A DNA stretch of 64,000 bases from assembly GCF_029852145.1 (NCBI RefSeq), contig NC_079971.1:2666001-2730000 (forward strand), given 5' to 3'. The stretch comes from Microplitis mediator. Lineage: Eukaryota; Arthropoda; Insecta; Hymenoptera; Braconidae. Below are positions 48,460 through 60,615 of this stretch, one piece after another (position 1 is the first letter of the stretch; each line of letters begins with the position of its first letter). The translations under genes and the position numbers were made by a program. The notes below the pieces were generated by a model. That model saw only the letters and a program-made list of their open reading frames with translations, searched no databases and was not told the origin of the DNA.

Positions 48460-48640
48460 CCATATTCACTTTTCAATTTAGTGGATTCTCATATTCACTT
48501 ATCAAATCAGTGAATTCCAATATTCACATATTCATTTAGTGAATATTCACTATTTCTGCATGGTACAATTGTAGCATTGACAATTAGTGAATATTCACTT
48601 GAAATTAGTGAAAAATCACTAATTCATATTTAGAGAGCAC
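48460..48640. repeat. agtgaatattcact-word repeat
   Basis: Repeated cagtggattcc, catattcac and agtgaatattcac words, ending tcatatttagagagc like other members of this group. Confidence 0.5.
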
Positions 48641-48642
48641 AC

Positions 48643-49445
48643 GTGGTTGAGATTCTTACAAATAGGAGTGGGTATTTTCTTACTCCAACTTGTAGTAATA
48701 TAGCCTCAACTACAGCTGCTGTTGTAGCAACTTCAACTTCTTTCCGTGATATATTTATGAGACGTATGCCTAAAATGAGGGTTCGCGGTATAAATAAGCT
48801 TGTATTGGTGACAAAAGTTTTTGGTTATGGTATACATTTATCAAAGAAAACTAGCAACACGTACGACTTTTTCGCGCGAGTAAAACGCAAAGCGGTAAGA
48901 AAAATGTCGAAAATTAGCTGGAGACCTCAATGAAGTTTTTTGAATTATAATATTATATCCATAAATCACTAAAATTATTATTACGTCCGCCGAGTAAAAT
49001 ATGATATTTAATGAAAAAATCTAATTTTTACAAAAACCAACAAAATTTTGTATACAGACGTTAAAATAGGCCGAGCCCCATTGGATTTTTTAATATCACC
49101 CATTACACTTTTAGCAAACAAAAAAGAACAATTAAAAACTCAAGATTCTTAAAACGCAATTACGTCTTTTAAAAATTATTAACAAACTGATATTTGCTCT
49201 TTATAAAAACTTTTTCAAATATTTTTCTTTTTCTCTTTCTTTATTCTCATTTGCAGAAAATATCATCATTATATACCATCTTAATTTTATGAATCAAACT
49301 TTTATATAAAGTTTTGCTAAACTTGAGCTATAATGCAGTCAAATAAAAATCCGATTCAATCATATTGTACCTGTTCTAATAAAAACTGTCGCAGTTCAAA
49401 AGTCTAATGAGAATATATTAATTTTTCTACACTAATTTATTTGTT
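48643..49445. other. Intergenic DNA with a repeat-derived 96-codon ORF
   Basis: The first third of the plus-strand ORF at 48643-48933 is the right end of a ctacaac-word element (48666-48747, ending tctttccgtg). The remainder is basic and unidentified, with no splice context. Probably chance. The rest is AT-rich without features. Confidence 0.35.
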
Positions 49446-49555
49446 AGACAGTTAGAAATTTTGTGTTAAATTCAACACATTGCGTTTGTGTTGATCTTTA
49501 ACACAAATTTTATGTTAAATGAGTATTGAAAACATACATTAGACTTTTTAAGACA

Positions 49556-50196
49556 CCCGGGTCAAAAATAAAACTTAATTTAGACTTGGTTTACAAAGTC
49601 GAAATTTGAAGCCGTTTTTCACAAGACTAACTCGACTTTTTTTACGGAGGTATGAAATATATTAAGTTTTCGCCTTGGTTTAGACTTAACTGGCTTACTT
49701 AGTCACGATTTAAGACGAAAAAGTTTAAATCAAGTCGAAATTGACTTGGTTTAGACTTATTCGACTTAAATTTTAAGACGAAAAAGTCAAGATCAAGTCG
49801 AAATTGACTTGGTTTAGACTTATTCGACTTAAAATGTAAGGCGAAAAAGTCTAAATCAAGTCGAAACTGAATTGATGTAAACTTATTCGACTTAAATTAT
49901 AAGTCGAAAAAGTCAGAACTAAGGTGAAATAATTTTTATATATTAAGGCGAAAGTAAGGCGAATAAATGACTTTTTTTCGACTTGGTTTAGCAAGTCAAA
50001 AGTAATGTGAATGACTATCGTGCTCAAAGTAAAGACGTATAAGTTGAAACTAAGATGAAAAAAGTTCAAAAAGTTGAAAAAAATTAAATTTAAGTAGAAA
50101 AAGTCGAGATCTTATCAAAAAATCGTCGGCAAATCGATAACTTCAAAAGAAAATAAGGCGAAGCGAGCCTGAATCAAGTTTTATTTTTGACCCGGG
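49556..50196. mobile_element. CCCGGGTCAAAAATA element, copy 2 (641 bp)
   Basis: Same ends and body as 10346-10987 with few substitutions. Flanked by CA on both sides. Confidence 0.88.
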
Positions 50197-50206
50197 CATA
50201 ATTATT

Positions 50207-50706
50207 GTAAAAGCTTGAAATGAACCAACTTACAAAGGCTTGAATTGAACATACTTAGACTTGCAAAGGCATGAATTAGACCGGAAAAGACATTTATTGT
50301 GAAATTAACGAACTCTGAATTTTTAAAATCGGCTCTGTGTTGGTCCCAGGCTGCTTTTAGGTCCTAGTTCCACTTCTAGGCGTCATTAATCTACTGATGA
50401 AATCGCTGGATCACTTGCAGCTCCTTTTCAATATAGTCTTAGAATTTTTTTTAAATTGACCCTCTGTTAGTCTCAGGCTGCCTGTGGGCCCCAATCCACC
50501 CTTGGGTGTCATTAGCCCTTTAGAAAGATGACTGGATCACTTGCATCAATTCTCCAGTAGTCCGCGAATTTAATAATTTTACCTGTAGTATCCCTTGCAA
50601 GTCCGCACTTCTATTAAGTTAGTTACGTTCGTTTTATGATTTATGTCTATGTAGGTCTAATTCATGCCTTCATAAGTCTAAGTAGGCTCATTTCAAGCTT
50701 TTACAG
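50207..50706. repeat. aagcttgaa-armed repeat with an internal tandem duplication
   Basis: Left gtaaaagcttgaaatgaacc, right inverse ggctcatttcaagctttta. Between the arms a unit of about 120 bp occurs twice: gtcccaggctgc...cgtcatta...ctggatcacttgca at about 50343-50419 and again from about 50470 to 50550. Non-coding. Confidence 0.6.
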
Positions 50707-50712
50707 TGATTA

Positions 50713-50995
50713 CACTCTAAAACCAAGTGTGTTACAAGTGTATTATTTTAACACATTAAATGTTCTATGTTTAATGGCCATAAACAAAACTATAGTTTTT
50801 TGTAGTCACTTAAAACACGTTTCACGGTGTGTTAAAAATCTATAGATTGCTTCCCGTGTAAAAAAAATTCGTTCCAAAAAGATTCCAAAAAAGTTCTCGA
50901 TGTGGAACTTCTAAACATGAGACAGATTAGAACTTGGCGTTTCAATGTTATTTTGCAAGTGTGTTAATTTTGACTACACACTTGGTTTTAGAGTG
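50713..50995. mobile_element. CACTCTAAAACCAAGTGTGT element, uninterrupted copy
   Basis: Left TA-CACTCTAAAACCAAGTGTG, right cacttggttttagagtg. It serves as the empty-site reference for the TTAA insertion in 41839-42263. It carries an extra segment (about 50858-50935) absent from the other copy. Confidence 0.78.
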
Positions 50996-51029
50996 TGTGT
51001 CCTAGAAAGCCTAATGTAGATTTTCAATG

Positions 51030-51337
51030 CACAGAAAAAAATATTGTGTAAAATCAACACAGTTTGTGTGTTAAAAACGGTTGACACGAAATTTGTGTTG
51101 ATCGAAATTTCGACACAAACTTTGTGTAACCCCTTTTTAACACAAAGATTATGTTGAAATATCGCTACAAGAGGGCGCAAAGAATTTTACAGTAACACAC
51201 AAAATGTGTTAATAAAGAGTGTATAACACATTTTTTATGTTTCAAAATAAAGCGACACAAACTTTTTGTTAGTTTAACACACTACAATTTTTAACACAAA
51301 CCGTTTTCGACACAAATACACAATATTTTTTACTGTG
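51030..51337. mobile_element. CACAGAAAAAAATATTGTGT element, aacacaaa-word family
   Basis: Left CACAGAAAAAAATATTGTGT, right CACAATATTTTTTACTGTG. Both flanking TAs are mutated (GC, AG). Words gtgttaaaaacgg, aacacaaa and tttgtgtt. Confidence 0.7.
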
Positions 51338-51450
51338 AGCTTACTTAGGTTCAAAGTATGTCTTAGATTTCGACTCAGGTTAATACAACTTATGTCAATT
51401 TATCAAACAATTAGTTCGATTTTCAGTGATTTTTCTAAAAAACGGAGCTA

Positions 51451-51792
51451 CACAGTAAAAAATATTGTGTATCTGTGTTAAAAACGGTCCGTGTTAAAAT
51501 TTTTGTGTTGATTATTTTGTGTCAAATCAACACAATTCTTTGTGTTACTTTAAAATTTTTAATCGATTTACTATCTAACAGTTTAAAAGTGTTACTTAGT
51601 ATAAAAATCGATATTATCAACATTTATTAAGTGTTACTTTAACATCAACACAAAAAAAGTGTTGAAATTTTAACACAAATTTTGTGTTAAAATTCAACAC
51701 AAATAGTCTGTGTTGAAAAATAACACAAAAATTGTGTGGACCGTTTCTAACACACAGATTGTGTTGATTTTAACACAATATTTTTTACTGTG
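51451..51792. mobile_element. TA-flanked CACAGTAAAAAATATTGTGT element, aacacaaa-word family
   Basis: Ends CACAGTAAAAAATATTGTGT and ACACAATATTTTTTACTGTG with TA on both sides. The body is variants of aacacaaattttgtgtt. Fragments of the same family are at about 56174-56250 and 57860-57990. Confidence 0.8.
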
Positions 51793-52160
51793 TATGAATT
51801 ATCCTCACATAAAATGAGAATAAAAAAATCATTGAACCTGATCATAAAAATATTCAAGTTATCTACGATTATATTTAATTTGAATCAATTATAATCCAAG
51901 TTTCCTTGCAGACAATGCTGCTAAAATGCTTTGCTTGGTTACAGTAATGAAGAAACACGCGGGAGTGTTTAGCTAAACAACACAAATTTTGTGTTAATTT
52001 TCGAATAACACAAGAAATGTCTTACATTACAGAATTTCTAATCATTTAACATAAAAAATCAGTTAAAGTAAAATAACACGAACAGTTTATCTTGAAAATT
52101 AACACGAAAAATTTAACCTTTTAAATTTTTTAACACAAATACACAAAATTTCTAACTGTG

Positions 52161-53300
52161 TTTGCTTGCACGCTCAGCATTTAACTGTTAATATGCATCC
52201 ATAAATATCGATTAATTGCTGCATGTTTGTGTGCGTTAATCGCTCGCCATCAATATACTTGATATAATATCAGTGATATCTTTACGGTACTTAAAAAATA
52301 TAAGTGAGAGCACGCAAATAGGCTCTAAAATTCCGAGGCTGAATAAAAATCATTAAAAAAAAAATTATTTTTCTTGAATAATAATAATAAATTGACAGCG
52401 AAAAATTGATAATAATCAAAAGTAAAATTAAATTTTGATATTAAAAAATTTCTTTAGTTGGCAAATAGTCGCGGTTAGAATAAAATAATTTATTAAAACC
52501 GTCAGGATAAAAGTGAATTTGGGGGAACCAAAATGAAATATTGATATGACGATGAAATAAAAAAAATATAATAATCTTAGGGTGAGAGCCTGCCGCGAGG
52601 GTTTTTCGCGATAATACTTTAGGCAGTTTAAATTTTATTAAACGCCAGTACGGTGGTTAAAGCGATTAAAGGTCGTCGTTCTTATCTGTACTTACTCGAG
52701 TATATCAAGGTCAAACTTTACGATGTGCCAAGAATAATAGCCTAATTATCAAATGGATACATCGATATATTTCATACGAATTTACTATTTCATTTATACA
52801 TTTCACTAGATATTTTGATGGCCTTATAATTAATATATCTTTACATGCTATCTATAAACACCAATTAATTTTCAGCGCAATTATAAATATAATTGGACAC
52901 AACTATTGCTCATTAATTTAACGTATCGATAATTTTTCAATTATGTCATGCTTATAATTACTTTTTATTTTTCAAATTGTTCATTTTTTTTTAACAGAAA
53001 CTTTAATTAAAAACTTTAATTTTTTTCGTTAAAAAAAATAACAAAAAATTTTTTTTTAAATTCAAATACTTTTCACTTTTAGAGAATTTTTAATTGAAAT
53101 TTTTACTGCAGAATGAACTAAAAAAAAATTTAATTAAACATCACTATAATTTATTAAAAATTACACTTTTTTAATTTCAAATAAAAAATAAAAGTAATAA
53201 TAATTATAAGTTCTGGTGAAATAAAATTAAAAGTTTAAATTCTTGTTTTCACAAAAAATTTTCCCGCGTTTAAAATAAGATAACGAACGACAGAAAATTG
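52161..53300. other. AT-rich intergenic DNA
   Basis: No gene is found. A small GC-rich hairpin-like stretch (cctgccgcgagggttttt to cgcgataatactttaggcag) lies at about 52590-52626. No miRNA-like precursor could be established. Confidence 0.35.
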
Positions 53301-53407
53301 AATTTAAAACACAGTGCGGTTAGTCACCGAAGCACGCGGTTCGGAGAAACGCTCGAGACTGCGTGACGATAGCCGATGAGGGTGTTTTCCAACCCCCGAC
53401 ACAGTAC

Positions 53408-53482
53408 CTGAAAGCAAAAGCAGTAGCAGCAGCAGCAGGGGATCTCTACTCTACTACTACTGTCCTTTACTTCTATTTTATA
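53408..53482 (-). promoter_or_regulatory. Possible minus-strand TATA promoter and first exon
   Basis: The minus strand has tataaaatag (plus 53473-53482), then, about 60 bp on, a donor-like cag|gtactg (exon end at 53408). The surrounding 53300-53600 is markedly GC-richer than the window and carries CAG/GCA repeats, as transcribed first exons often do. No downstream coding exon was found, so this may be a non-coding or long-intron transcript, or nothing. Confidence 0.3.
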
Positions 53483-53599
53483 TCCACACTCTCGTACAAG
53501 TTTCTCGCTGCTGCGTTCTCGGTTATATTCAGTACATAAGCGGCAATAGATACCATAGTAACGGGCGCGTGCTAACTCGCGCATGTGTGTTATGTGCAC

Positions 53600-54240
53600 T
53601 GATTTTTTATTTATTTTTTTCTTAACACTTTTATATAATATCTATTTTTTCGATAATAATTTATCTTTATTTGTCAGCTGGCAGCAAAGATATTCTGCAC
53701 TATATCTTCAGAAATAATTGTTTTTTATACAATAAAGATCGATTACCCATACTATATTATTCTATGATATTATATTTTTATATCTTATAATAAAATAATT
53801 ATTTTTAAATTTATTTAATACTACAATAAATAGACATTAAATATCAACACGAAGAAAAATGTTATCGATATAATTATCCCAGGTACCCCCATAAGACTCA
53901 ATACTTTTATTTATAGCATCAAAAGTCAAACATAGGGGACTGGGGCTCGATGGACCACCTCTAAAATTTGCGGAAAAATAATTTATAGAATACTTTTTAA
54001 GCATGTTTTAGAAAAAGACAATTTGCTCCGAAATATGAATTTTTTTTGTCCTACACATCGATAAATTATCATCATTTTTTTGTCATGGTCCGTCGAGCCC
54101 CGGAAAAAAATTTTTTTGTAAATAAATGGGAATATTATTATGGATTTGTTCGAGATAGATCAAAATAACTTGTACCCGGTGCTTGAAAGCCACAAAAAAT
54201 AATTAGCGGTTTGGGTGGTCCGTCGTGCCCCCCCTCCATC
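53600..54240. other. Intergenic DNA with ggggctcgatggaccacc repeat ends
   Basis: Around 53935-53960 (ggggactggggctcgatgga) and 54210-54235 (ggtggtccgtcgtgcccccc) are inverse-related sequences about 280 bp apart, suggesting a decayed element. No gene. Confidence 0.4.
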
Positions 54241-54244
54241 CAAA

Positions 54245-54477
54245 ACTGCAAATTAGTGAATTTTCACTGGAAACCAGTTATAAGTATCACTGGTTGAATT
54301 AGTGGTATACTTAGAGTAATGTGGACAAGTGTGCGCAAATCCATGCATTTCAGTTCAAAATGAATGGGTTTGCGCACACTTACCCACAGCGTACACTTGC
54401 TCTACATGACTATATCTAGAGAAATATTAACTATTCACTGATTTTCAGCGAATTTCACTAATTAATTTTTAAAGAGT
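54245..54477. repeat. agtgaa-word palindrome with nested caagtgtgcgcaaat palindrome
   Basis: Outer words aaattagtgaattttcactg and gatttt...cactaattaatttttaaagagt. Inside, 54308-54415 matches 37045-37155 (gacaagtgtgcgcaaatcca with its inverse gggtttgcgcacacttaccc). Confidence 0.55.
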
Positions 54478-55120
54478 ATGTAGATGTTACTCTCCAAATC
54501 TGAAGCAGTGATAACCCGCTTCGCCTACTTATAGCTGTGAAACTGAATAATCGCTGTTTCAGATTTAGAAAGTAGAACCAAAAATTTTTGCTACCATATC
54601 GATATAGAGTTGTTTGGAACTCAAAGCGTTCATTAATCATTTATAGGTTAGATAGGTTAGAAACACAGTATAGTGATAAAAGCAATCTTACAGTAAACGG
54701 GAACAAATGGATCGGTACCGTAACCATACAAATTGGGATTGGAGCTATATAGATTACTTCTTTATCAAACTCGATGTAACGATACTATCGTAGCTTTAAT
54801 GGCAACACGTAACACTTCTACTACAAACCCGAGAACTTTTCCTTCATTCAGGAATCTCTCTCTCTCTCTTTGTTCTTTTCTTTCACAGTGCGCTTACTTC
54901 CTCAGATATCGTTAATATAATCTAAATTGCGAAATGTCGATTAAACTCGATATTGATATTTTGTGAGCTTTGGAATATAACGATTCTATTAATGTAGACC
55001 GAATCTAGAACTGAACCCCCCAGCCAATATACGAATTCATTTACACAGGACCTGAGCACTTAGTTCGACTCATGTTTAACGAATTCTTCCGCAGTACTAA
55101 CTCTATATTCGATCAACATA

Positions 55121-55505
55121 CACTGAAAAAAATAATCGCTAGCTGCTAGCGATTTTTTTCTTTAGCAGCTAGCGATTTTTAATCGTTAGCTGCAAGCGAT
55201 TATTTCGTTAGCTGCTAGCGATTTTTCCTTTAGAAGGTAGCGATTAAAAATCGCTTACTGGAAGCGATTTTTTCTTTAGCAGGTAGCATTTAAAAATCGT
55301 TTTTGTTTTATTTTCGAATTATACCGATGCTTAACTTTTTTTTTATACAAGGAACAAATAAGTAAGTGTTAGCGAAAAAATCGCTTCCAGCAAGCGATTT
55401 TTAATCGCTACTTTCTAAAAGAAAAATCGCTAGCAGTTAACGATTACAAATCGCTAGCTGCTAAAGAAAAAAATCGCTAGCAGCTAGCGATTATTTTTTT
55501 CAGTG
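55121..55505. mobile_element. TA-flanked CACTGAAAAAAATAATCGC element with ctagcagctagcg words (385 bp)
   Basis: Ends CACTGAAAAAAATAATCGCT and AGCGATTATTTTTTTCAGTG with TA on both sides. The body is made of agcgatttttaatcgct and gctagcagctagcg words on both sides of an AT-rich centre. Confidence 0.82.
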
Positions 55506-56631
55506 TACTATTGCTTGTTAAAAGGAGAACGTGGTTTCTACTTCTACCCCCTGTGTGAAGCGTCTGAGCTTGGAAATATACATGATAACTTGCAAGAAGA
55601 TGATTTTTTCTAGGTGATCATAATTCACCATTTTCTCGACATCGTCACTTGCGCGAGTTGAGGGAAAGTTTATTTTAGAAAATCAATGAAAGCATTTTAA
55701 TTTGATCATTTATCAGTTACTCACTCGCGTAATATTTAATAGCACTTCCAATATCCTTTAGCAGGATTACGTTTTACGACGAAATAAACTAAGATGGACG
55801 GGTCCATTCTCTGGTTGATTTAATATTTAACATTATGATCTTTATGCTTTATATAAATTTTTTATTTAATCGTAAATACATCATGTGTATTGTGCTGTAT
55901 AATGAGAAATAACTTTACAATACATGTAAAGTAAATTAAGAGCTTTGAAATAATTTTAACAAAGGACAGAATAACTACGAGGTAATTATTTATTCAACAT
56001 AGAGAATGAACTGATGTTTGTTTGCATTTCCAAATATACTAATTAACGTATTCAAGAAGATAAAACATTAATATTAAAATTTTAATTAACAGTTCTCAAA
56101 TTTTAATTCTATTAATTTTTATATTATTCTAATAGTTTATTTCGGCTTATCTCATTGGTTCTGTAAAATATGGACAGTAAAATATATTGTGTATCTGTGT
56201 TAAAAACGGTCGGTGTTAAATTTTTTTTGTTGATTATTTTGTGTTAAACAACAGTTAAAAAAATTAGTTTATATAACTCCTGCGTATAAAGTTCAATATC
56301 ATTTCTTCAATAGTAAGAAATATTTGTTTAATACAAAAAAATGATACTTAAGATATAATTTCGCGCTATGAGCGTGACGCCGCCATTTTGACTAAAATTG
56401 CAATAAAAATTACTGTATAGGTATTTGTGATTTAATACTTAACCAATTATCTTATTGAAATCTATATTTTTGTTAAATATGATTATAATTGGTAAATATC
56501 CATTTTAAATATAAAAAAAGTATATTTATGTATTACAAGAATGTGAAAAAGCGGCACAGTGTTCATTATGCGAGTTAAATCTTCGATTCAAATTTTGTGA
56601 CCACGTTGCCAAACTTACTGTTGTTACTGTA
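55506..56631. other. AT-rich intergenic DNA
   Basis: A partial aacacaaa-word element begins at about 56174 (cagtaaaatatattgtgtat). No gene is seen. Confidence 0.4.
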
Positions 56632-56874
56632 CACAGAAAAAAAGAATTTCTTGGCACAAGAAATATTTTGTATTATGAATTGAAGACAAAAATTTTTCTT
56701 GGCTTAAGAATTTTTTTCTCGCCTGAAAAATTTTTTTCTTGTTCCGAGAAAATTTTTTCTTACCCCAAGAAAAGTTTGTTTTTCACTTTATAATACAAAA
56801 AATTTCTTGGGTCAAGTAAAAATTTTCTTAGAACAAAAAAAAATTTTTTGCGCCAAGAAATCTTTTTTTCTGTG
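56632..56874. mobile_element. TA-flanked CACAGAAAAAAA element, ttcttgg-word family
   Basis: TA-CACAGAAAAAAAGAATTTC at the left, TTTTTTTCTGTG-TA at the right. Closely matches 12197-12440 in sequence and orientation. Confidence 0.82.
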
Positions 56875-57081
56875 TAAGAAATAATTCGTTATAGCATTAT
56901 AATTTGGCAACGTCGCATTGCCTTTAGCATGGGCGGCACAGTGCTCGTCACGCGATGAAAATCGTCGGGCGAGTGGACGCGAGTAACGAAAGGTTAAATA
57001 CCATTCAAATATAGTGGAAACCTAAACATGCAAACCTTCTCAATAAGACAATTTATAGATAAATTGAGAAAAATATAGATA

Positions 57082-57152
57082 GCCCGAACTGGGAATCGAA
57101 CCCAGACCAATTCGGTATCGCGCTGAGTGCTCTACCAGTTGAGCTATCCGGC
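57082..57152 (-). repeat. tRNA-like sequence (71 nt), probably a SINE head or pseudogene
   Basis: The minus strand starts gccggatagctcaactggta with a perfect D stem (gctc/gagc), and has a perfect T stem (ctggg/cccag with ttcgatt) and a 3' end ttcgggc. The acceptor stem has two mismatches. The anticodon stem is broken and position 33 is G (loop cgcgata), so decoding is unlikely. The body resembles Lys-type tRNA. Confidence 0.6.
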
Positions 57153-57639
57153 ACTATACTATTCCGTTCAATTTGATCTATAATTTATTGAGCCACGCCG
57201 TCCATCGTAAGGTAATACACCGTATAATATAGATTTTAGATTTTAGATCTTAGTGTATAATACACTATTTTTCAGTGGTTTTCACTGTTTCATATTTAAA
57301 GAGCATTTACCCACAGCTCACACTTGCCCCACATGACTCTGCTCGTTCTTGTTGAGAATGCGTCATAATCCAAAACTTTGTGTCGCTAATACAAGCATAC
57401 CGCAAATACTCGTTTTAATCCTATGTATCGAAAATAGCTATTTTTGTTAAGAATATGTTTTTTTTTTTAATGAATTGATTTACTGTTTACAACTGGCATG
57501 AAATACTACGTGATTTTTTAAAAATCTTGACTAATAAAAAAATTGCTCACGGTCAAAAATTAATTCAAAGTTAAATAATAATTATTATCCCATTTGATAA
57601 CCTCAGAATGAATATAAGTTATATTTAATGAATATCCAT

Positions 57640-57783
57640 GCTCTCTTAAAATGAATCAGTGAATATTCACTGCACAAATAGTCCCAAGTATATCACTAAT
57701 TCAATCAGTGATATACTGAGAACTGATTCGCAGTGAATATTCATTGATTTACAGATCTTTTCACTGAATCATTTTAAGAGAGT
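57640..57783. repeat. ctcttaaaatgaatcagtgaatattcact palindrome
   Basis: Left ctctcttaaaatgaatcagt, right inverse ctgaatcattttaagagag. Internal agtgaatattcac and gtatatcact words. About 144 bp. Relatives: 23880-23972, 38318-38480, 48460-48640, 54245-54477. Confidence 0.7.
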
Positions 57784-58301
57784 GGTATAAAAATAAAATG
57801 TAAGAGTTAAAGTTTTTTTTTTTATTGCTACTGCCATTTAGAAGTGTTGAATTAACTTCTCGTATTACCCAAATTTCGTGTTGAAATTTTGACACAGATA
57901 GTTTGTGTTAAAATGTACCATAAAAACTGTGTGGGCCGTTTTTAACACACAGATTATGTTAATTTTAACACAATATTTTATACTGTGCGGTGCATATAAA
58001 AAATAAGTTTTATTTTATTAGATTTATTAACGGTTGAATTTGTATCATATAGACCGACTAGTAATTTATAGGATAGTTGATGATGTATCGGTTACAAAGT
58101 TAAGGATAGTAAACAAACTGTAACGATATTTACTACACCACTACATGAAACGGTTAAAGCAGCTACACAAAGAGTATTAATACCACAGGTAATAATAATC
58201 ACTGTGCACACAGTATGGTTGTTTGAGTACAAGTACTTCCATCGATATTGTAAAGAGATTTTTATTGATTGGTAATATATAATATAAAATAGGCAATAAC
58301 T

Positions 58302-59167
58302 CCCGAGTTGAAAAATAATTCTGGATTTTGGCCTCAACAGTGGATTTGGAACTCACTTAGGTCTCATTCGGCAGTTTTTGTTGGATAAGTCTCAATTAAG
58401 TTTCAACAGCTTGACTAATTGATTAAGTCTCATTATGCCCTCAACGTGAATATCATTATATGAGGACAAAATCCGTTCAAAATTGGGACTTAGAAATAAT
58501 TTTATAAAATTAAATTCTTTGGTAATACTTAAATTTTAGGTGCCCCCCCCGCTTCCCCAATTAGGGGATAATGGGGCAAAATGGACCCCTGGGGGCAAAA
58601 TGGGCTGAGATTTATATTACATATAAGCCCTCATTTCTTAAGGGCTCCATTCCCCCCCCCCCCCTTCTCCTACTACATATAGAAAATTAGTAAACAATGC
58701 AATTTAGTATATATATTTAATATGCATTTTATATATTTATGTATATTAGTTTTAATTTATTTAAATATATTTAGATTTATTAAATCTAAATCTATTTTAC
58801 ATCTAGTGTATTCACCACTACACATATTTACAACATTTAACACATTATGAATATTTATATATATATAAAATTGGTATTTTTACATTTTATTTTTATCCCA
58901 AAAAATTAAATTCTTTGGTAATACTGAAATGTATCTAAGTCCTTTTTAGTTGGAAATTTTTCTAAGTCTTTTTCTAAACGGAATTCTTTTTATGAGTATG
59001 AGTATTTTGAGTATGAAATGAGGGTCAGTATGAGGTTTATGAGTTTGAAATGAGGGTCAGTAAACTCTATTGAGGGCGAGATGAGATTCACTTTGTTCTT
59101 TTGAGGATCAAATGAGGGGCAAAACCCAAAAATGAGTGTGAAATGAGGGCTAAAATTTCGACTCGAG
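58302..59167. repeat. Decayed CCCGAGTTGAAAAATAATTC element with gaggtc/gacctca words
   Basis: Left CCCGAGTTGAAAAATAATTC, right TTTCGACTCGAG. The flanks do not match (CT/TA). tgagg/cctca words occur at both ends. A segment from about 58530 to 58905 is bounded by a direct repeat (attaaattctttggtaatac) and contains poly-C runs and ggggcaaaatggacc. Confidence 0.6.
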
Positions 59168-60045
59168 TAGCTTCATTTATTATTTATTAATTTCAGAATC
59201 TGTTACTTTTTCTGAAAGGGAAATGGCTAAAAGAAACAAAAAACAAAGTTAGAACTACTGTAATGGGATAAATTTAGCTCTATCATTTTCTCACGAGTTT
59301 AGGGAGTGCAAGACGAATGAAGTTTGACATAATAAAAGATCTCGAGAGCTATAAGCCGTAAAAATTTTACCCGAAGTACTTTTTACTTTCTCTGTAGTAA
59401 AGAAAAAACGAGTTTAGCATATTGATAGCTCACAATACTATGAAATCACTCGAGTATCTTTGATAAAAGAGTAATATTTTATTAGATTTTTACCGCCATA
59501 TCAATTTATATTATTCAATATCAAATTTATTGTCAAAGAAATAGACAAATTTTATTGTACACAGAAATAAAAATTCGAAAGGACAAGTCATGAGTTAAAT
59601 ACATAAAATCAATAGGACATAATTATTAGTTAGAAAATTAATTAAAATCCAGAAAACAGATCGTAAATAATAGGAAACAAAATCCATTCATTGGATTTTT
59701 AGCTTAAAAAGTTGAAAACTTGCAAGCATTCATACTGTGAATAACAAACAATAAAATATCCGTACAATGTAATATTTATATTTTAAAACTACTTTAGCTG
59801 ACATATATTTAATTACGCTGTCGTAAGTTTTTCATTTCCCGAACAATTGAATATGTGTCAAAGCTTCTAAACTTTATATAGAATCGAGAGTTGTTATAGT
59901 AGAGTTTGCAAAATTTACACTGTGTTTGTAAACACTTTAAAGTGTATGTATAGGAGTCGATACGAGCTAATAATAATTAAAATGCCACAAACAATATATG
60001 ACCTGTTTGTATCAAAATTCGATGTTACTAGAAAGTTATTTGCTA
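59168..60045. other. AT-rich intergenic DNA, no gene seen
   Basis: No coding, RNA or bounded repeat feature could be supported. Confidence 0.4.
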
Positions 60046-60615
60046 CACGGAAAAAAAAACTGTAGCTGCAACAGGAAAGTCCTGTAGTATTCACAAGATC
60101 AGTCCTGTTGCAGCCACAGGAATAATCCGATTGCAGTTAGAAGACTAGTCCTGTAGCTGCAACAGGACTAATCGTGTAAATACTACAGGACTTTCCTGTT
60201 GCAGCTAAAGGGCCAGTCCTGTTCCCTGATTAAACAACCGAATTCGACGGAATTAAAAATTTTAATTCTGTTATATTCTGTCGAATTCTGCAAAACAGAA
60301 TTCAACTGAATTGAAAATTTGAATTTGAATTAAACAGAATAAAACCGATTTAAAAATTTCAAATTCGTTTTAATTCAGTTTAATTCGGATTCAGAACCAG
60401 AAATTGGAGAATTATTTTCGAATTAATCAGAATTAAACCGAATAGAATTATTTAAATTCGTTTTAATTTGGAAAAATTCTGGTTTTCCTGCCGAATTAGA
60501 CAGAATTCATTTTTAAGTTAGGTACCGAATTAACAGAATTTATCTGAATTAAAAATTTATTTCTGTTTAATTCGATCGAATTCAGTTGTTTAATCAAGGT
60601 TGCAATCATAGGAAT
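60046..60615. mobile_element. CACGG element, cctgttgcagc-word family, truncated, with nested insertion
   Basis: Left TA-CACGGAAAAAAAAACTG. Words tgcaacagga, agtcctgt and gtagtattcac. Interrupted at cctgtt/ttgcaatc by 60224-60599. The right terminus is missing after about 60615. Confidence 0.65.
60224..60599. mobile_element. CCCTGATTAAAC element with gaattaaa words (376 bp)
   Basis: CCCTGATTAAACAACCGAATT at the left, inverse TTGTTTAATCAAGG at the right, flanked by TT. The host family reads cctgttgcagcc when uninterrupted, confirming the 2-bp duplication. The body is built from gaattaaa, cgaattc and tttaattc words. Confidence 0.83.

Larger units (their letters stand above)
49448..52160. mobile_element. 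CACAGTTAGAAATTTTGTGT element, copy 2, with at least five insertions
   Basis: Left end gacagttagaaattttgtgt, right end acacaaaatttctaactgtg. The arms match 43965-45683. Nested inside: 49556-50196, 50207-50706, 50713-50995, 51030-51337 and 51451-51792. Ends inferred by comparison of the two copies. Confidence 0.65.

Noticed and set aside
48643..48933. 96-codon plus-strand gene
   Set aside because: Its start is the end of a repeat element, and the rest has no splice context or known motif.
57082..57152. Functional tRNA
   Set aside because: The acceptor and anticodon stems are mismatched and the base before the putative anticodon is not T, so it is recorded only as tRNA-like.
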